Below are positions 23,529 through 32,432 of a stretch of 37,490 nucleotides of DNA, piece after piece. Source of the DNA: Victivallaceae bacterium (GTDB lineage: Bacteria; Verrucomicrobiota; Lentisphaeria; Victivallales; Victivallaceae). The DNA is taken from assembly GCA_021647315.1 (NCBI GenBank), contig JAKIUY010000034.1, forward strand, positions 1-37,490. Reading direction: 5' to 3'. Each line of letters starts with the position of its first letter. Positions within the stretch are counted from its first letter, which is position 1. The position numbers and the translations under genes are program-made. The notes below the pieces were generated by a model. It worked only from the letters and a program-made list of their open reading frames with translations. It had not been told where the DNA came from and searched no databases.

Positions 23529-25586
23529 TCACCGACACGCTTTCCGACGCGGCCATTGCATTAGATGGGCGAGACCGAATAATAACGCTCCAATGACATA
23601 CCAGAGCCATACCGGCTGTCCAGTCCAGCGTTCGAACAGGTCAGGCCGTAACAATACTGCTGTCGAAGATAATAGTATAACAGCATCCCATATTCGATTC
23701 TTAACCAACAAATGATTTTGCGTCAGAGCGGCAAAAGCAAACATCGCAATTACGCCTGAACAGAAAATCATTATGATATGGCTCCAGCTCGTAACTCCGA
23801 TTAATAAAAGATCAGTGTTAAAAAAGAACATGAATGGCAGAATTGCGGTACGAATATCATATTTAAAACCCTGAATACCGGTCTTTATCGGATCAGCACC
23901 CGAAATGGCGGCGGCAGCATAGGCCGAGAGCCCAACCGGTGGTGTATCATCGGAAAGAATACCAAAATAAAAGCAGAACAGATGAGCGGCAATTAGAGGA
24001 ACAGCATAACCGCTTTCACCGGCTAAAGCTACAATCGCCGGAACCGTCAATGATGCCATAACAATATAATTAGCGGTAGTCGGCAATCCCATACCTAAAA
24101 TCAAACTGACGATTGCGGTTATCAGGAGCATAACAATTAAGCTGCCGCCGGAGATATGTCCGATCAATTCAGTCAAAGTACTGCCAAGCCCCAGCGCGAC
24201 AATACCGACAATAATCCCGGCAGCGGCAACCGCAACACCGATGGTCATCATATTTCGACCACCGGCAACTAGACTGTCCAGAATAATTTTAAAGGCGTTA
24301 ATCAGACCATATTTAACTTTCCTGCCACTTTTTATAAGCTCAACAACCAGAATCAAACCCGCTAAAGCAACAATCGCCCAGAATACGGAATATTGAGCCG
24401 AACGGCGTTCAATTATCAATTGATAGAGCAGAAAAAACAGCGGAATCAAAAAATGCAGCCCGCCGAACAGCGTTCTCCAGAACGGCGGAATATCTTTTTT
24501 ATCCAATGGTTTCAAATCTATTTTCAATGATTCAAGATGGGTAATATAAATCAAGGCGATATATGAGATAAAAGCCGGAATAAATGCCGCTTTGACAACC
24601 TCAAAATAGGTAATATTACAATATTCAGCAATAATAAAGGCCGCCGCGCCCATGATCGGCGGCATCAGCTGCCCATTAGTGCTGGCAGCCACCTCAACCG
24701 CTCCCGCCTTAATGGCAGAGAATCCGGTCTTTTTCATCAGCGGAATAGTGAAAGTGCCGGTAGTAACAGTATTGGCAATACTTGAACCGTTAACCATCCC
24801 AGTCAAACCACTGGCAAGAACCGCTGCTTTTGCCGGACCGCCACGAAAACGCCCCAGGGCACTCAGTGCGAGCTGGATAAAATAGTACCCACCACCGGCT
24901 TTTTCCAACATCGCGCCGAACAGGACAAAGAGAAAGACCACCTGAGCCGAAACATCCAGTGGAATTCCATATACCCCCTGACTACTCATAGTCAACTGAT
25001 TAATAATTTTCGTCAATGAGGCGTTCTGAAAGGCCAGAAAAGATGGCATATATTCACTGAAAAAGCTGTAAACAATAAACACGATAGCGACACAAGGCAG
25101 TGCTGGGCCCAAAGCTCTTCTCGCGGCTTCAAGCAAGAGCACCAACATGACAATTCCGAAAATAAAGTCACTGGCAATCGGATTCCCCTGCCGGGCTTCA
25201 AGACCGGTTTTCTCAAAAATATAATAGAGTACCGAGATTACAGCAATAATACCCAGAAGATAATCCAGCCAACTGGCACCTTTGGTTTTAGTCAGAAAAC
25301 GAAATCGCCCCTGCAGCTTATCGGCCAGGTAACGATTTTTTATCAATGGAAAGCTCAAAAAGACCAGCGCAATGGCAAAGGCCAAATGAATTGCCCTAAC
25401 CTGATCTGAAGGAATAGTCAGAAACATCGGCAGCAAAAATTGAAAGATCGACCATGAAGTGGCAATCAGCACCAGCAGCCATTTTTCAACCCCGGCAAAC
25501 GAACGCGGCCCGAATTCCCAGTTGGCATATTTTTCTATTTCAGCATTCTGCTCTTCAATTGATTTATCCTGTTCCAATAATGACAC
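23529..25586 (-). CDS. TRAP transporter permease, fused 4TM-12TM (TAXI type)
   Basis: This 685-aa inner-membrane protein has about 16-18 hydrophobic segments. DctQ-like helices come first, then a DctM-like domain with ILGMGLPTTANYIV and NGQLMPPIMGAAAFI. Fused permeases of this size work with TAXI-type solute receptors and use ion gradients to import organic acids or other small solutes. I chose GTG at 25586: AGGA lies about 8 bases upstream, and the sequence upstream of it is intergenic repeat. The receptor gene is 248 bases upstream on the same strand. The stop is 15 bases from the convergent CobW-type gene. Confidence 0.9.
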   Translation of the reverse strand: MSLLEQDKSIEEQNAEIEKYANWEFGPRSFAGVEKWLLVLIATSWSIFQFLLPMFLTIPSDQVRAIHLAFAIALVFLSFPLIKNRYLADKLQGRFRFLTKTKGASWLDYLLGIIAVISVLYYIFEKTGLEARQGNPIASDFIFGIVMLVLLLEAARRALGPALPCVAIVFIVYSFFSEYMPSFLAFQNASLTKIINQLTMSSQGVYGIPLDVSAQVVFLFVLFGAMLEKAGGGYYFIQLALSALGRFRGGPAKAAVLASGLTGMVNGSSIANTVTTGTFTIPLMKKTGFSAIKAGAVEVAASTNGQLMPPIMGAAAFIIAEYCNITYFEVVKAAFIPAFISYIALIYITHLESLKIDLKPLDKKDIPPFWRTLFGGLHFLIPLFFLLYQLIIERRSAQYSVFWAIVALAGLILVVELIKSGRKVKYGLINAFKIILDSLVAGGRNMMTIGVAVAAAGIIVGIVALGLGSTLTELIGHISGGSLIVMLLITAIVSLILGMGLPTTANYIVMASLTVPAIVALAGESGYAVPLIAAHLFCFYFGILSDDTPPVGLSAYAAAAISGADPIKTGIQGFKYDIRTAILPFMFFFNTDLLLIGVTSWSHIIMIFCSGVIAMFAFAALTQNHLLVKNRIWDAVILLSSTAVLLRPDLFERWTGQPVWLWYVIGALLFGLAHLMQWPRRKACR

Positions 25587-25834
25587 AAATATTTCCTGTT
25601 TTAATTTGATTGATACGTAACATATTTTGAGCCGCAGGCTTTGGATTGCGCCTGTTGAAAACCGCGAAGTGAATTCTTTTTTGAGCTTTGGATGAGAGTT
25701 GAAATACACTGCAAACGCTTAATATGTTCTATGCAAATTGAACGTTAAGCGTAAAAGCGGCGAATAATCACCGCACTCCAAAGACGCTTTGCGTCAAAAC
25801 TTAAAACATCTACCATCATTTTGCAAAAAAATGC
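25587..25834. other. Spacer between TRAP receptor and permease, with repeats
   Basis: This 248-base region contains a 26-base element at 25648-25673 that recurs at 37201-37226, and a GCGG/CCGC hairpin around GCGAATAATCA near 25756-25775. No gene is present. Its hairpins could lower expression of the permease relative to the receptor. Confidence 0.5.
25648..25673 (+). repeat. Dispersed repeat CGCCTGTTRAAAACCRCGAAGTGAA, copy 1
   Basis: This segment matches 37201-37226 with about two differences. Both copies lie in spacers and share the CGCCTGTT start and GAAGTGAA end. Confidence 0.7.
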
Positions 25835-26806
25835 TTATAATATGCCAATTTCCTTAAAATATTTTTCTGCACCGGGATGCAGTGGCGCACTTAAACCTTT
25901 CAGCATCCCTGCTTTAGTCAGATTAGACAGTGCAGGATGCATTTTTTTCAATTCATCAAGATTGCTGAAAATAGTTTTGGTAACCTTGTAAACCACATCT
26001 TCCGGCACATCGGCAGAGGTAACAAATGTCGTCATCATACCGATAGAAGGAACGTCTTTTTTTGAGCTTGACATCGGATAATAGGTCGCTGTAATATCAG
26101 CGACAGCGTAGTAAGGACATTCTTTAATCAGCTCCGCCATACCAGTAATCGGCACGAAATGAACTTTGCGTTTACCGGCAGTTGCCTCCTTAATCGTTCC
26201 GGCCGGATGACCAACGGTAAAGAAAAAGGCATCAATCCTGCCATCCTGAAGCATTTTCGGACATTCACCGGCATTCAGACTTTCAGCAGTGAACGATTCA
26301 AGCGGAATCCCCGCAATTTTCAATACCTGTTCAGCGTTACCCCGGTTGCCGGATCCGGCATTACCAATATTAACTTTTTTACCTTTCAGATCAGCCAGAG
26401 TGTTAATCCCGCTGGCATCGGTTGCCACCAGAGTGATAATCTCAGGATGCAGACTGCAGATTGCCCGCAGTTTTGTTTGCGGTTTACCTTGCCATTCCTG
26501 TAAACCTTTAACCGCCTGGAATTGACGGTCGGCCTGCGCAACTCCGAAATCCAGATCACCGTTAATCACTGCATTGATATTATAGACTGAACCACCGGTA
26601 GATTCAACTTTGGCCTTAATATCAACGCCTGTTTTATCTTTATTGACAAGTTTCATAATCGCGCTGCCGACCGGATAATAGACCCCGGTCATGGAACCGG
26701 TACCAATAGAGATAAATGCCTTCTTCTTACCGGTCGAATCATTTTTCCCACAACCAACCATTACAGCCACCAACATTGTCACAGCTAGCATTAAATAACG
26801 TTTCAT
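25835..26806 (-). CDS. TAXI-family TRAP solute-binding lipoprotein
   Basis: This 323-aa periplasmic receptor has a lipoprotein signal (MVGC, lipid-modified C19). The TAXI-family start SIGTGSMTGVYYPVGSAI follows, then DFGVAQADRQFQA and the mid-domain ADLKGKKVNIGNAGSGNRGNAE. The family captures organic acids or amino acids for the cognate permease. AAGGG lies about 11 bases before the ATG. The permease gene follows on the same strand. The true ligand is unknown. The lipid anchor supports a Gram-negative style envelope where the receptor stays near the inner membrane. Confidence 0.92.
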   Translation of the reverse strand: MKRYLMLAVTMLVAVMVGCGKNDSTGKKKAFISIGTGSMTGVYYPVGSAIMKLVNKDKTGVDIKAKVESTGGSVYNINAVINGDLDFGVAQADRQFQAVKGLQEWQGKPQTKLRAICSLHPEIITLVATDASGINTLADLKGKKVNIGNAGSGNRGNAEQVLKIAGIPLESFTAESLNAGECPKMLQDGRIDAFFFTVGHPAGTIKEATAGKRKVHFVPITGMAELIKECPYYAVADITATYYPMSSSKKDVPSIGMMTTFVTSADVPEDVVYKVTKTIFSNLDELKKMHPALSNLTKAGMLKGLSAPLHPGAEKYFKEIGIL

Positions 26807-26921
26807 CTTATTACCCTTTTAGTTTGATTAGATAAAATAGTATTACAAGAAGTTTTAAGTTACGTTTATCCAGCTTATTTTCAAGCCCTATAGTTAATTT
26901 GACCGGATCATTTTCTGCAGA

Positions 26922-27170
26922 ATGATTAACAGCAGAATGATTTTTTTTCTTGGATGTAATGCCTCTAGAAGCTGTTATTTAAATGTGTTCCCCATCGCGA
27001 ATGAAAAGAAAACAAAATATTATCAGTGGACTGGGATAGTAGAGTTTTATGGTGTATGGTACTGTATCCGGCTTATGCAACCAAATGATGATCTATACGA
27101 GGCTGATGATGTTCCTGACTATTGGTGGCCTTTTATTAATTCATTACGAATTGAAAAGAAGATATTTTAA
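26922..27170 (+). CDS. Possible small acidic protein, 82 aa
   Basis: An ATG at 26922 opens an 82-codon frame ending just before the large secreted protein gene. The C-terminal two thirds (EFYGVWYCIRLMQPNDDLYEA and onward) has a composition typical of real proteins, with several tryptophans and acidic residues. The first 20 residues and the lack of a ribosome-binding site are unconvincing. It may be a remnant of a larger gene or have a later start. No family is recognised. It lies in the 405-base spacer 26807-27211, which otherwise shows only a direct CAGAATGATTAA/CAGAATGATT repeat at about 26918. Confidence 0.3.
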   Translation: MINSRMIFFLGCNASRSCYLNVFPIANEKKTKYYQWTGIVEFYGVWYCIRLMQPNDDLYEADDVPDYWWPFINSLRIEKKIF

Positions 27171-27211
27171 ACGCTCAAAATATAGAAACAACAAAACAAA
27201 GGGGATCTATT

Positions 27212-29926
27212 ATGTTGCAACATTTTATCATTATGTTGGTTACTGGTTTGATTGTTATCAATTCTGCAATAGGTAAACCGGTAAAAGCACCCGCGTCTCA
27301 GGCTGAATTATCTATCTACAGCAACAGTAAATTTCCACTACTGGTCTGTCGCTATACTCTGATAAAAAAAGCTCTCAATAATAATTTTAAAGAATACAGT
27401 CTTAATGAATTAAAAATAAGTCTTGGCAAACTAACTAAACCGCAGGCGGCAAAAGGCAGATTACGTCCGCTCTATCCAGTTTTCTCGGTCAATCAAAATG
27501 ATAATAAGCTGAAGCTTGAATGTCTGTTTTTACTACCCGCAAATGGGCTCAAGTTTCTTAAAGAACGTCAAAACAGTACCTTTTTAATATACAGTCGGCT
27601 AAGATCAAACCAACGCTACTCGCCATATACATATAACGAAAAGGTTAAGGTTAAATTTATTGATGATGATGCCAAAGCTACTGCTATGCTTCAGTCAACG
27701 TGGCTCAATGGACTGAAACAAAACCTCACCAATAACCTGAACCAATATGAAAACTCTGAGTTGGAAACATTACTATATCTGAGATTTTTTAACTCAATCC
27801 CTACGTCAAGACCGAAAAACTGGAAATCTGATAATTTAGCTAAATTACTGTTTAATATCAGTGGGCTCAGTGATATTCGCGATGCAATCCCTATGGGACA
27901 CAATAACCAACCACTGATAGAAAAAGCTACAGAAAAAGCTCCAACACCAATTATGTTGCCGCCGGTCACGGTGGCCCAAACCACGACTCAGCCCGGGATT
28001 GCCCAATGGATCCCGAGAAGCTGTTACTATATCGAATGGCAGAATTTAAAAGATATGCAATCAACCCTGTCAGGATCAGCCAAACAGTTTGATAAATGGT
28101 CACCAGATACCTATCCATTATCAGCAGCCAAAATTATCGATAAATATCTGAAAAAAATAGGCTTGGCAGATAAAATCTACCTGAAAGCCAATCTTGAAAA
28201 TAATATTGAATCAATCGTACTAGCCGGTTGGGATCCCTACTTTCAGTCCGGCACCAGTATTCTGATAGTGATAAAAACTAAAAAAACAGTTACCGCCCTG
28301 CCAACGGCTCCGTATGTCTCAAGTCCGGCAAAAAATATCATTATGCTCTCGACTTCTAAAAAACTTTATAGCATGGCATTGAATGCTCATAAAAAACAAC
28401 GCAGTATTGAACAGCTGAATAACTTTACCTATTCACGCCAGCGTCTCACTGCCCAAAAAGATGAGCAGGAACTCTGTTTCATCTATCTTAGTGACTACTG
28501 GTTGACTAACTTTATCTCGCCCCGCTGGCAAATACTGAATAACCGGCTAGCTGAACTGGATGCCAGATTGCGTTTCATCTATCTACTCAAACTTTGTCGC
28601 AACTACGAACTTTATCCACATAAAATACCAACAGTAGCTGAATTAAAGAATGATCCATTCCTGAAACCTGAATTTAAAAATTGGCTATTTGCCGGTTTGA
28701 AAGAAAAAAATGGCATCGTCAGCGACAAAGAGCTGGGAACGCTCTATGATCATCCCCCCATCGATCAAATTCCATTCAAAAAAGTCACACCTACTGAATT
28801 AAAACGCTATAATGAGTTCAAACGCATCTATTCCCGGCGTTGGCGGCAAATGGATCCGATCGCTTTCCAGCTGGTAAAAAGTGCCAAGGACATCTACAAA
28901 ACCAGACTCTATGTCAGTCCAATCAGTAACCGTTCTGAATTCAGGTCACTAAGCAATTTTGTCTCCAAACAGAAACCCAAACATGCATTGACTAAAATTA
29001 ACGGCAAAGTAATGGATATTAGCATCGCCATTCCCACCACTCCACTTAAAGGCTTTGGTATTCAAACCCCACTGCCACTGCTGGTATTTATCCAACTATC
29101 TGCCTTTGACTTTGCCCCAAGCTCTTACAGCCCGGCGACATGGTTACTGCCTAAACGTGAATATGACAGGATGTCGTATATGCGAATACCAGCCGCATTG
29201 TCAGTATCTTCTGTCGTTGCTATAGCAGCAAGAAGACTGACCGGAAGAATGAATTTCACGCCATCACAATATAAAAACATTGATATCATGCAGGACGCGT
29301 CTTCCAATCAATTCCCTCTTATGCGTTTTAATAATAGCAAAAATGGACTGCAATATTTTGGGGTTGATCCAACAACGCTAGGCCGTATACGGGATAATTC
29401 GTCCGCTGAAACCATTGTTGATACCGTGCCATGTGACATCAGACTTTCGGTAGACTTTATCCAAGGTTATCAATTAAGAAGAAAAATGTGGTTCGAAGCA
29501 CTTAAAAATCGTGGATTAGCCAGTTGGCGCAGATATAATCGACTATTCAGAATAAAAGAGTTTTTCTCAATGCAGAATTCGTCACTGCCTAATGAGATTA
29601 GAAAGCTCCACCTTTTCCCCGTAAAAAACATGGTTGTCGCTGATTCAACAGTCAAACAAATCCCCATAGTCCGTGACACACCTCAACCAAAATATCAGCG
29701 CAGTTCAAATATTATTCGTGAAACAAAAAAATTACCTGAATTGCTCCAAGCAATTACTGGCATTGACCTATTCATCAGCGTTGAACCCAATGCCCTGTTT
29801 TTTGAGACCCATTACCGGATTCCGCAAAAAACACAACCAGCTTCAACCACAACTCCAACACCAGCACCGGGGCGAAATACCCGCAACCAGCCAGCTCAAC
29901 CCACGATCCTGGATTTTGATGAATAG
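27212..29926 (+). CDS. Large secreted protein of unknown function, 904 aa
   Basis: This 904-aa protein starts with a signal peptide (about residues 1-21, MLQHFIIMLVTGLIVINSAIG). The mature part has many basic residues and no internal transmembrane helix I can see. A proline/threonine-rich tail (TTTPTPAPG, about 880-892) leads to the end LDFDE. GGGGAT lies about 7 bases before the ATG. I do not recognise a domain. A segment near residue 268 (WIPRSCYYIEWQNLKDM) precedes an extended mixed alpha/beta region, and the length suggests several domains. It stands alone between the TRAP genes and a glycosyltransferase. Periplasmic or outer-membrane association is inferred only from the signal. Confidence 0.8.
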   Translation: MLQHFIIMLVTGLIVINSAIGKPVKAPASQAELSIYSNSKFPLLVCRYTLIKKALNNNFKEYSLNELKISLGKLTKPQAAKGRLRPLYPVFSVNQNDNKLKLECLFLLPANGLKFLKERQNSTFLIYSRLRSNQRYSPYTYNEKVKVKFIDDDAKATAMLQSTWLNGLKQNLTNNLNQYENSELETLLYLRFFNSIPTSRPKNWKSDNLAKLLFNISGLSDIRDAIPMGHNNQPLIEKATEKAPTPIMLPPVTVAQTTTQPGIAQWIPRSCYYIEWQNLKDMQSTLSGSAKQFDKWSPDTYPLSAAKIIDKYLKKIGLADKIYLKANLENNIESIVLAGWDPYFQSGTSILIVIKTKKTVTALPTAPYVSSPAKNIIMLSTSKKLYSMALNAHKKQRSIEQLNNFTYSRQRLTAQKDEQELCFIYLSDYWLTNFISPRWQILNNRLAELDARLRFIYLLKLCRNYELYPHKIPTVAELKNDPFLKPEFKNWLFAGLKEKNGIVSDKELGTLYDHPPIDQIPFKKVTPTELKRYNEFKRIYSRRWRQMDPIAFQLVKSAKDIYKTRLYVSPISNRSEFRSLSNFVSKQKPKHALTKINGKVMDISIAIPTTPLKGFGIQTPLPLLVFIQLSAFDFAPSSYSPATWLLPKREYDRMSYMRIPAALSVSSVVAIAARRLTGRMNFTPSQYKNIDIMQDASSNQFPLMRFNNSKNGLQYFGVDPTTLGRIRDNSSAETIVDTVPCDIRLSVDFIQGYQLRRKMWFEALKNRGLASWRRYNRLFRIKEFFSMQNSSLPNEIRKLHLFPVKNMVVADSTVKQIPIVRDTPQPKYQRSSNIIRETKKLPELLQAITGIDLFISVEPNALFFETHYRIPQKTQPASTTTPTPAPGRNTRNQPAQPTILDFDE

Positions 29927-29930
29927 CAAT

Positions 29931-30031
29931 GAACATAACCGGGTTCTTTCAGGTGTCGCTTCGCTCGACAACGCCGGAACCAAAAATAGTAGCCTGTGAC
30001 TTCTAAGACACGTTCGTAGTCACGTGCCAAG
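29931..30031 (+). repeat. Composite dispersed repeat, interrupted copy
   Basis: GAACATAACCGG is followed by about 28 extra bases before CGCCGGAAC, so the hairpin unit is interrupted. The core AAAAATAGTA..GACTTCTAAGACACG..GTCACGTGCCA (29982-30031) matches 37079-37129 with few differences. Confidence 0.8.
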
Positions 30032-30243
30032 CACCATGTGCCTATTGCAAAAATAATCCCAATACCGGAACGGCAGAAAAACTGCCCTCGGCAGTCATTA
30101 ATGAATTAAAAAAATTCAATAAGGCTTAAAACACCAGTAGAAGAATGCAGTACAGAGATTGGCTGGTGATTTGGAATCTTGTTTATCAAATCTTAGATGA
30201 AATAAAAACAATAAAAGTTATTCGACTGTGGACACATTATAAT

Positions 30244-30280
30244 AAAATTCGTCTAATTCGCAAAATTCGTTGACAAAAAA
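30244..30280. repeat. Short-period array (AATTCG words)
   Basis: AATTCG recurs three times at 9-10 base intervals and ends in TTGACAAAAA. It resembles 13270-13294. Confidence 0.6.
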
Positions 30281-30305
30281 ATGATTCTGTTATCAATGAT
30301 TCTGT

Positions 30306-31424
30306 CTATTGAGCATTAAAAAATTTGCGGAAGGTCTCGAATTGATTTTTCTTGTCCATCTCATCCTGCATCAGTTGACGGGCTTTATTCCCCATCTGCT
30401 GACAGGTTTCAGCATTCTCCCAGACCTTTTCAATCGCATCGGAAAACTGTTCAATATTACCCGGATCTGTCAAAAAGCCTGTTTCGCCGTCAAACACCAC
30501 TTCGGGAATCCCCGCCAGATCAGTAGAAATCACCGGAACTTTCATCGACATGGCTTCCAGCAGAACATTTGGCAAGCCCTCTTTATAGAGACTTGGGAAT
30601 GCCAGAATATCAATCCGGTCAAAAACAAAATTAGGTTCACTGGTAAAAGGAAAGAATGAGATATGTTCTTCCAGCCCATAAACTTTGGTCACTGCTTTCA
30701 ACATCGCTTCATCCGGGCCTTCACCAACAAACATTACCTGAATATCCGGCAATTTATCGTTATCCAGCAAACGTTTGACCGCCTGCAGCAGAATAATCTG
30801 TCCTTTACGGTTTTCAATCGCACCGATTGAGCCGAGTACCGGGCCGGCATTGGGAGTCAATGGATAACGTTTAACCGCTTCAGTTTTGGATTCGGGAGTC
30901 GAAGTAAAACGATCTACCTCAGTGCCCTGATAGATTAGTTCAATTTTATCCGCTGGGATCTTATAGTCATCAATCAGATATTGACGGGTAAATTTGGTGA
31001 TGCAGATCACATGGGTATTGACTTCAGGAAATGGCATATAGTATTCACGTTTATACCACGGCACAATTGAACCGGTCTTGGGCATCAGAATAGTATTCAG
31101 TCCACCATCTTTAATACATTCACCGGCAAACATCACACAGTGAAAGTCACCCCGTGGCGGATGAACAGTTGTCACCGCTACCGCACAAGGTTCCAGTGCT
31201 TCTGTCCATATAGTTTTAAATTCATCGGGATTATCCACAATCCGGTCATAATCATAAGTACAGACCCGCGCCCCGGCTTCCCGGCAATCTTCAGCCACAA
31301 ATGAATCTGTCGGAGCCAGTACGGTTACCGCTTCGCCTTTGGCAATAAAATCACGAACCGCTTCGGTTACCCAAATTTGTGTTCCGCCGCGCAACGGTGT
31401 GTCTTCAATAAATCCAATATGCAT
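30306..31424 (-). CDS. GT4-family glycosyltransferase
   Basis: This 372-aa GT-B-fold enzyme starts MHIGFIEDTPLRGGTQIW, the family's N-terminal glycine loop. The C-terminal nucleotide-binding domain shows GSIGAIENRKGQ, FVGEGPDEAML and the E-x7-E type motif KEGLPNVLLEAMS, followed by TDLAGIPEVV and ETGFLTDP. I chose the ATG at 31424 because GGGAG lies about 7 bases upstream; an upstream in-frame start would add 22 residues of spacer. It is cytoplasmic and transfers a sugar from an activated donor to an unknown acceptor, possibly envelope glycans. It stands alone. Confidence 0.88.
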   Translation of the reverse strand: MHIGFIEDTPLRGGTQIWVTEAVRDFIAKGEAVTVLAPTDSFVAEDCREAGARVCTYDYDRIVDNPDEFKTIWTEALEPCAVAVTTVHPPRGDFHCVMFAGECIKDGGLNTILMPKTGSIVPWYKREYYMPFPEVNTHVICITKFTRQYLIDDYKIPADKIELIYQGTEVDRFTSTPESKTEAVKRYPLTPNAGPVLGSIGAIENRKGQIILLQAVKRLLDNDKLPDIQVMFVGEGPDEAMLKAVTKVYGLEEHISFFPFTSEPNFVFDRIDILAFPSLYKEGLPNVLLEAMSMKVPVISTDLAGIPEVVFDGETGFLTDPGNIEQFSDAIEKVWENAETCQQMGNKARQLMQDEMDKKNQFETFRKFFNAQ

Positions 31425-31744
31425 TAAAATCTCCCGGTTATACCCATTATGGGTAGTTTTTATTTGGGTTGTCTTGCTATCTACGATCAAAATATAAAAA
31501 AAACTATTACTATTCTACTCGCAATATTCGACAACGCAAGTCTATTTATAAAAATAATAGTTACGAGGCAACTGCAATACAATAGTCAAAAAACTATTTA
31601 ACCACGAATCTAACTATTTCTTGTTGCTGAGTTTTGTTAGTTTTTCAGTTGAAAGATTGCGTTTTAGCTATATTTTAATTGGTTGCCATAAAACAAAGCA
31701 AAAACTATCCGTTAAATGGATATAATAAATGGAGATATAAATAT
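31425..31744. other. Divergent spacer between glycosyltransferase and EF-P genes
   Basis: This is a 320-base AT-rich region with no gene and no recognised repeat. The EF-P promoter candidate at 31649-31676 is the only element I can point to. Confidence 0.5.
31649..31676 (+). promoter_or_regulatory. Weak candidate promoter of the EF-P gene
   Basis: TTGAAA (31649-31654) and TATTTT (31671-31676) are 16 bases apart, 68 bases before the EF-P start. AT-rich context makes chance matches likely. Confidence 0.3.
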
Positions 31745-32311
31745 ATGTACAGTGCATCTGATTTGAGAAAAGGGCTGAAAGTTGAGATTGATGGGGATCC
31801 ATGGGTTATTACCGATTTTGATTTCTGCAAACCAGGTAAAGGCACCGCGCTTTACCGCTGCAAAATGAAAAATATGATTGCCGGTAACACCATGGACAGA
31901 ACCTTCCGTCCTTCAGATAAAATCGGCAAACCATCTCTTGAAGCACGGGAAATGTACTATTCATACAGCGAAGGCGATTTTTTGGTATTCAGTGATGCAG
32001 AAACCTATGAAGAAATGCGTATCAGCAAAGAATTTATGGGTAAAAACTTCTATTTCCTGATTGAAGACAGCCTGTGTGAAATCCTGCTCTTCAACAATCA
32101 GGCTATTGAAATTACCCTGCCAACCTTTATTGAAAAAGAGATTATTGAGACTGAGCCCGGGGCTCGGGGCAATACCGCGACAAATATTACTAAACCGGCA
32201 AATTTTGATAACGGTTATGAAATACAGGTTCCGATATTCATAAATCAAGGCGATGTGATAAAAATTGATACCCGAACCGGCGAATATGCCGAACGCGTCA
32301 GCAAAGCGTAA
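31745..32311 (+). CDS. efp: Elongation factor P
   Basis: This 188-aa protein has the three-domain beta-barrel layout of EF-P, which binds between the ribosomal P and E sites and relieves stalling at polyproline. Residues 1-62 form the KOW-like domain with the modification loop C28-K-P-G-K32-G; K32 aligns with the lysine that EpmA modifies. The OB-like domains end FINQGDVIKIDTRTGEYAERV, the usual signature. I chose the ATG at 31745 because GGAG lies upstream and MYSASDLRKG matches the family start. The next gene is EpmA, the enzyme that would modify K32. Confidence 0.95.
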   Translation: MYSASDLRKGLKVEIDGDPWVITDFDFCKPGKGTALYRCKMKNMIAGNTMDRTFRPSDKIGKPSLEAREMYYSYSEGDFLVFSDAETYEEMRISKEFMGKNFYFLIEDSLCEILLFNNQAIEITLPTFIEKEIIETEPGARGNTATNITKPANFDNGYEIQVPIFINQGDVIKIDTRTGEYAERVSKA

Positions 32312-32376
32312 TCAGGTGGCATCTGAAGGCAGATACCGCTTCAAACTCCGCTCCTGCATCGCTGCGGAAGCGGAAA
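32312..32376 (+). repeat. 3'-end repeat (GCTTCAAACTCCGC family), copy 3
   Basis: It starts at the first base after the EF-P stop. CAGGTGGCATCTG is followed by GATACCGCTTCAAACTCCGC and GCGGAAGCGG. It aligns with 20481-20548 along its length. Confidence 0.85.
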
Positions 32377-32432
32377 TAAATCCTCAAGTCCTGCCAGAAA
32401 ATGCAAGAGCGGCTAACGGTCTAAATTAATTT

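Larger units (their letters stand above)
29927..30305. other. Spacer with composite repeat and AATTCG array
   Basis: This 379-base region holds an interrupted CCGGC repeat, a 50-base repeat core (29982-30031) shared with 37079-37129, and a short-period AATTCG array (30244-30280). No convincing gene is present. Confidence 0.55.
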
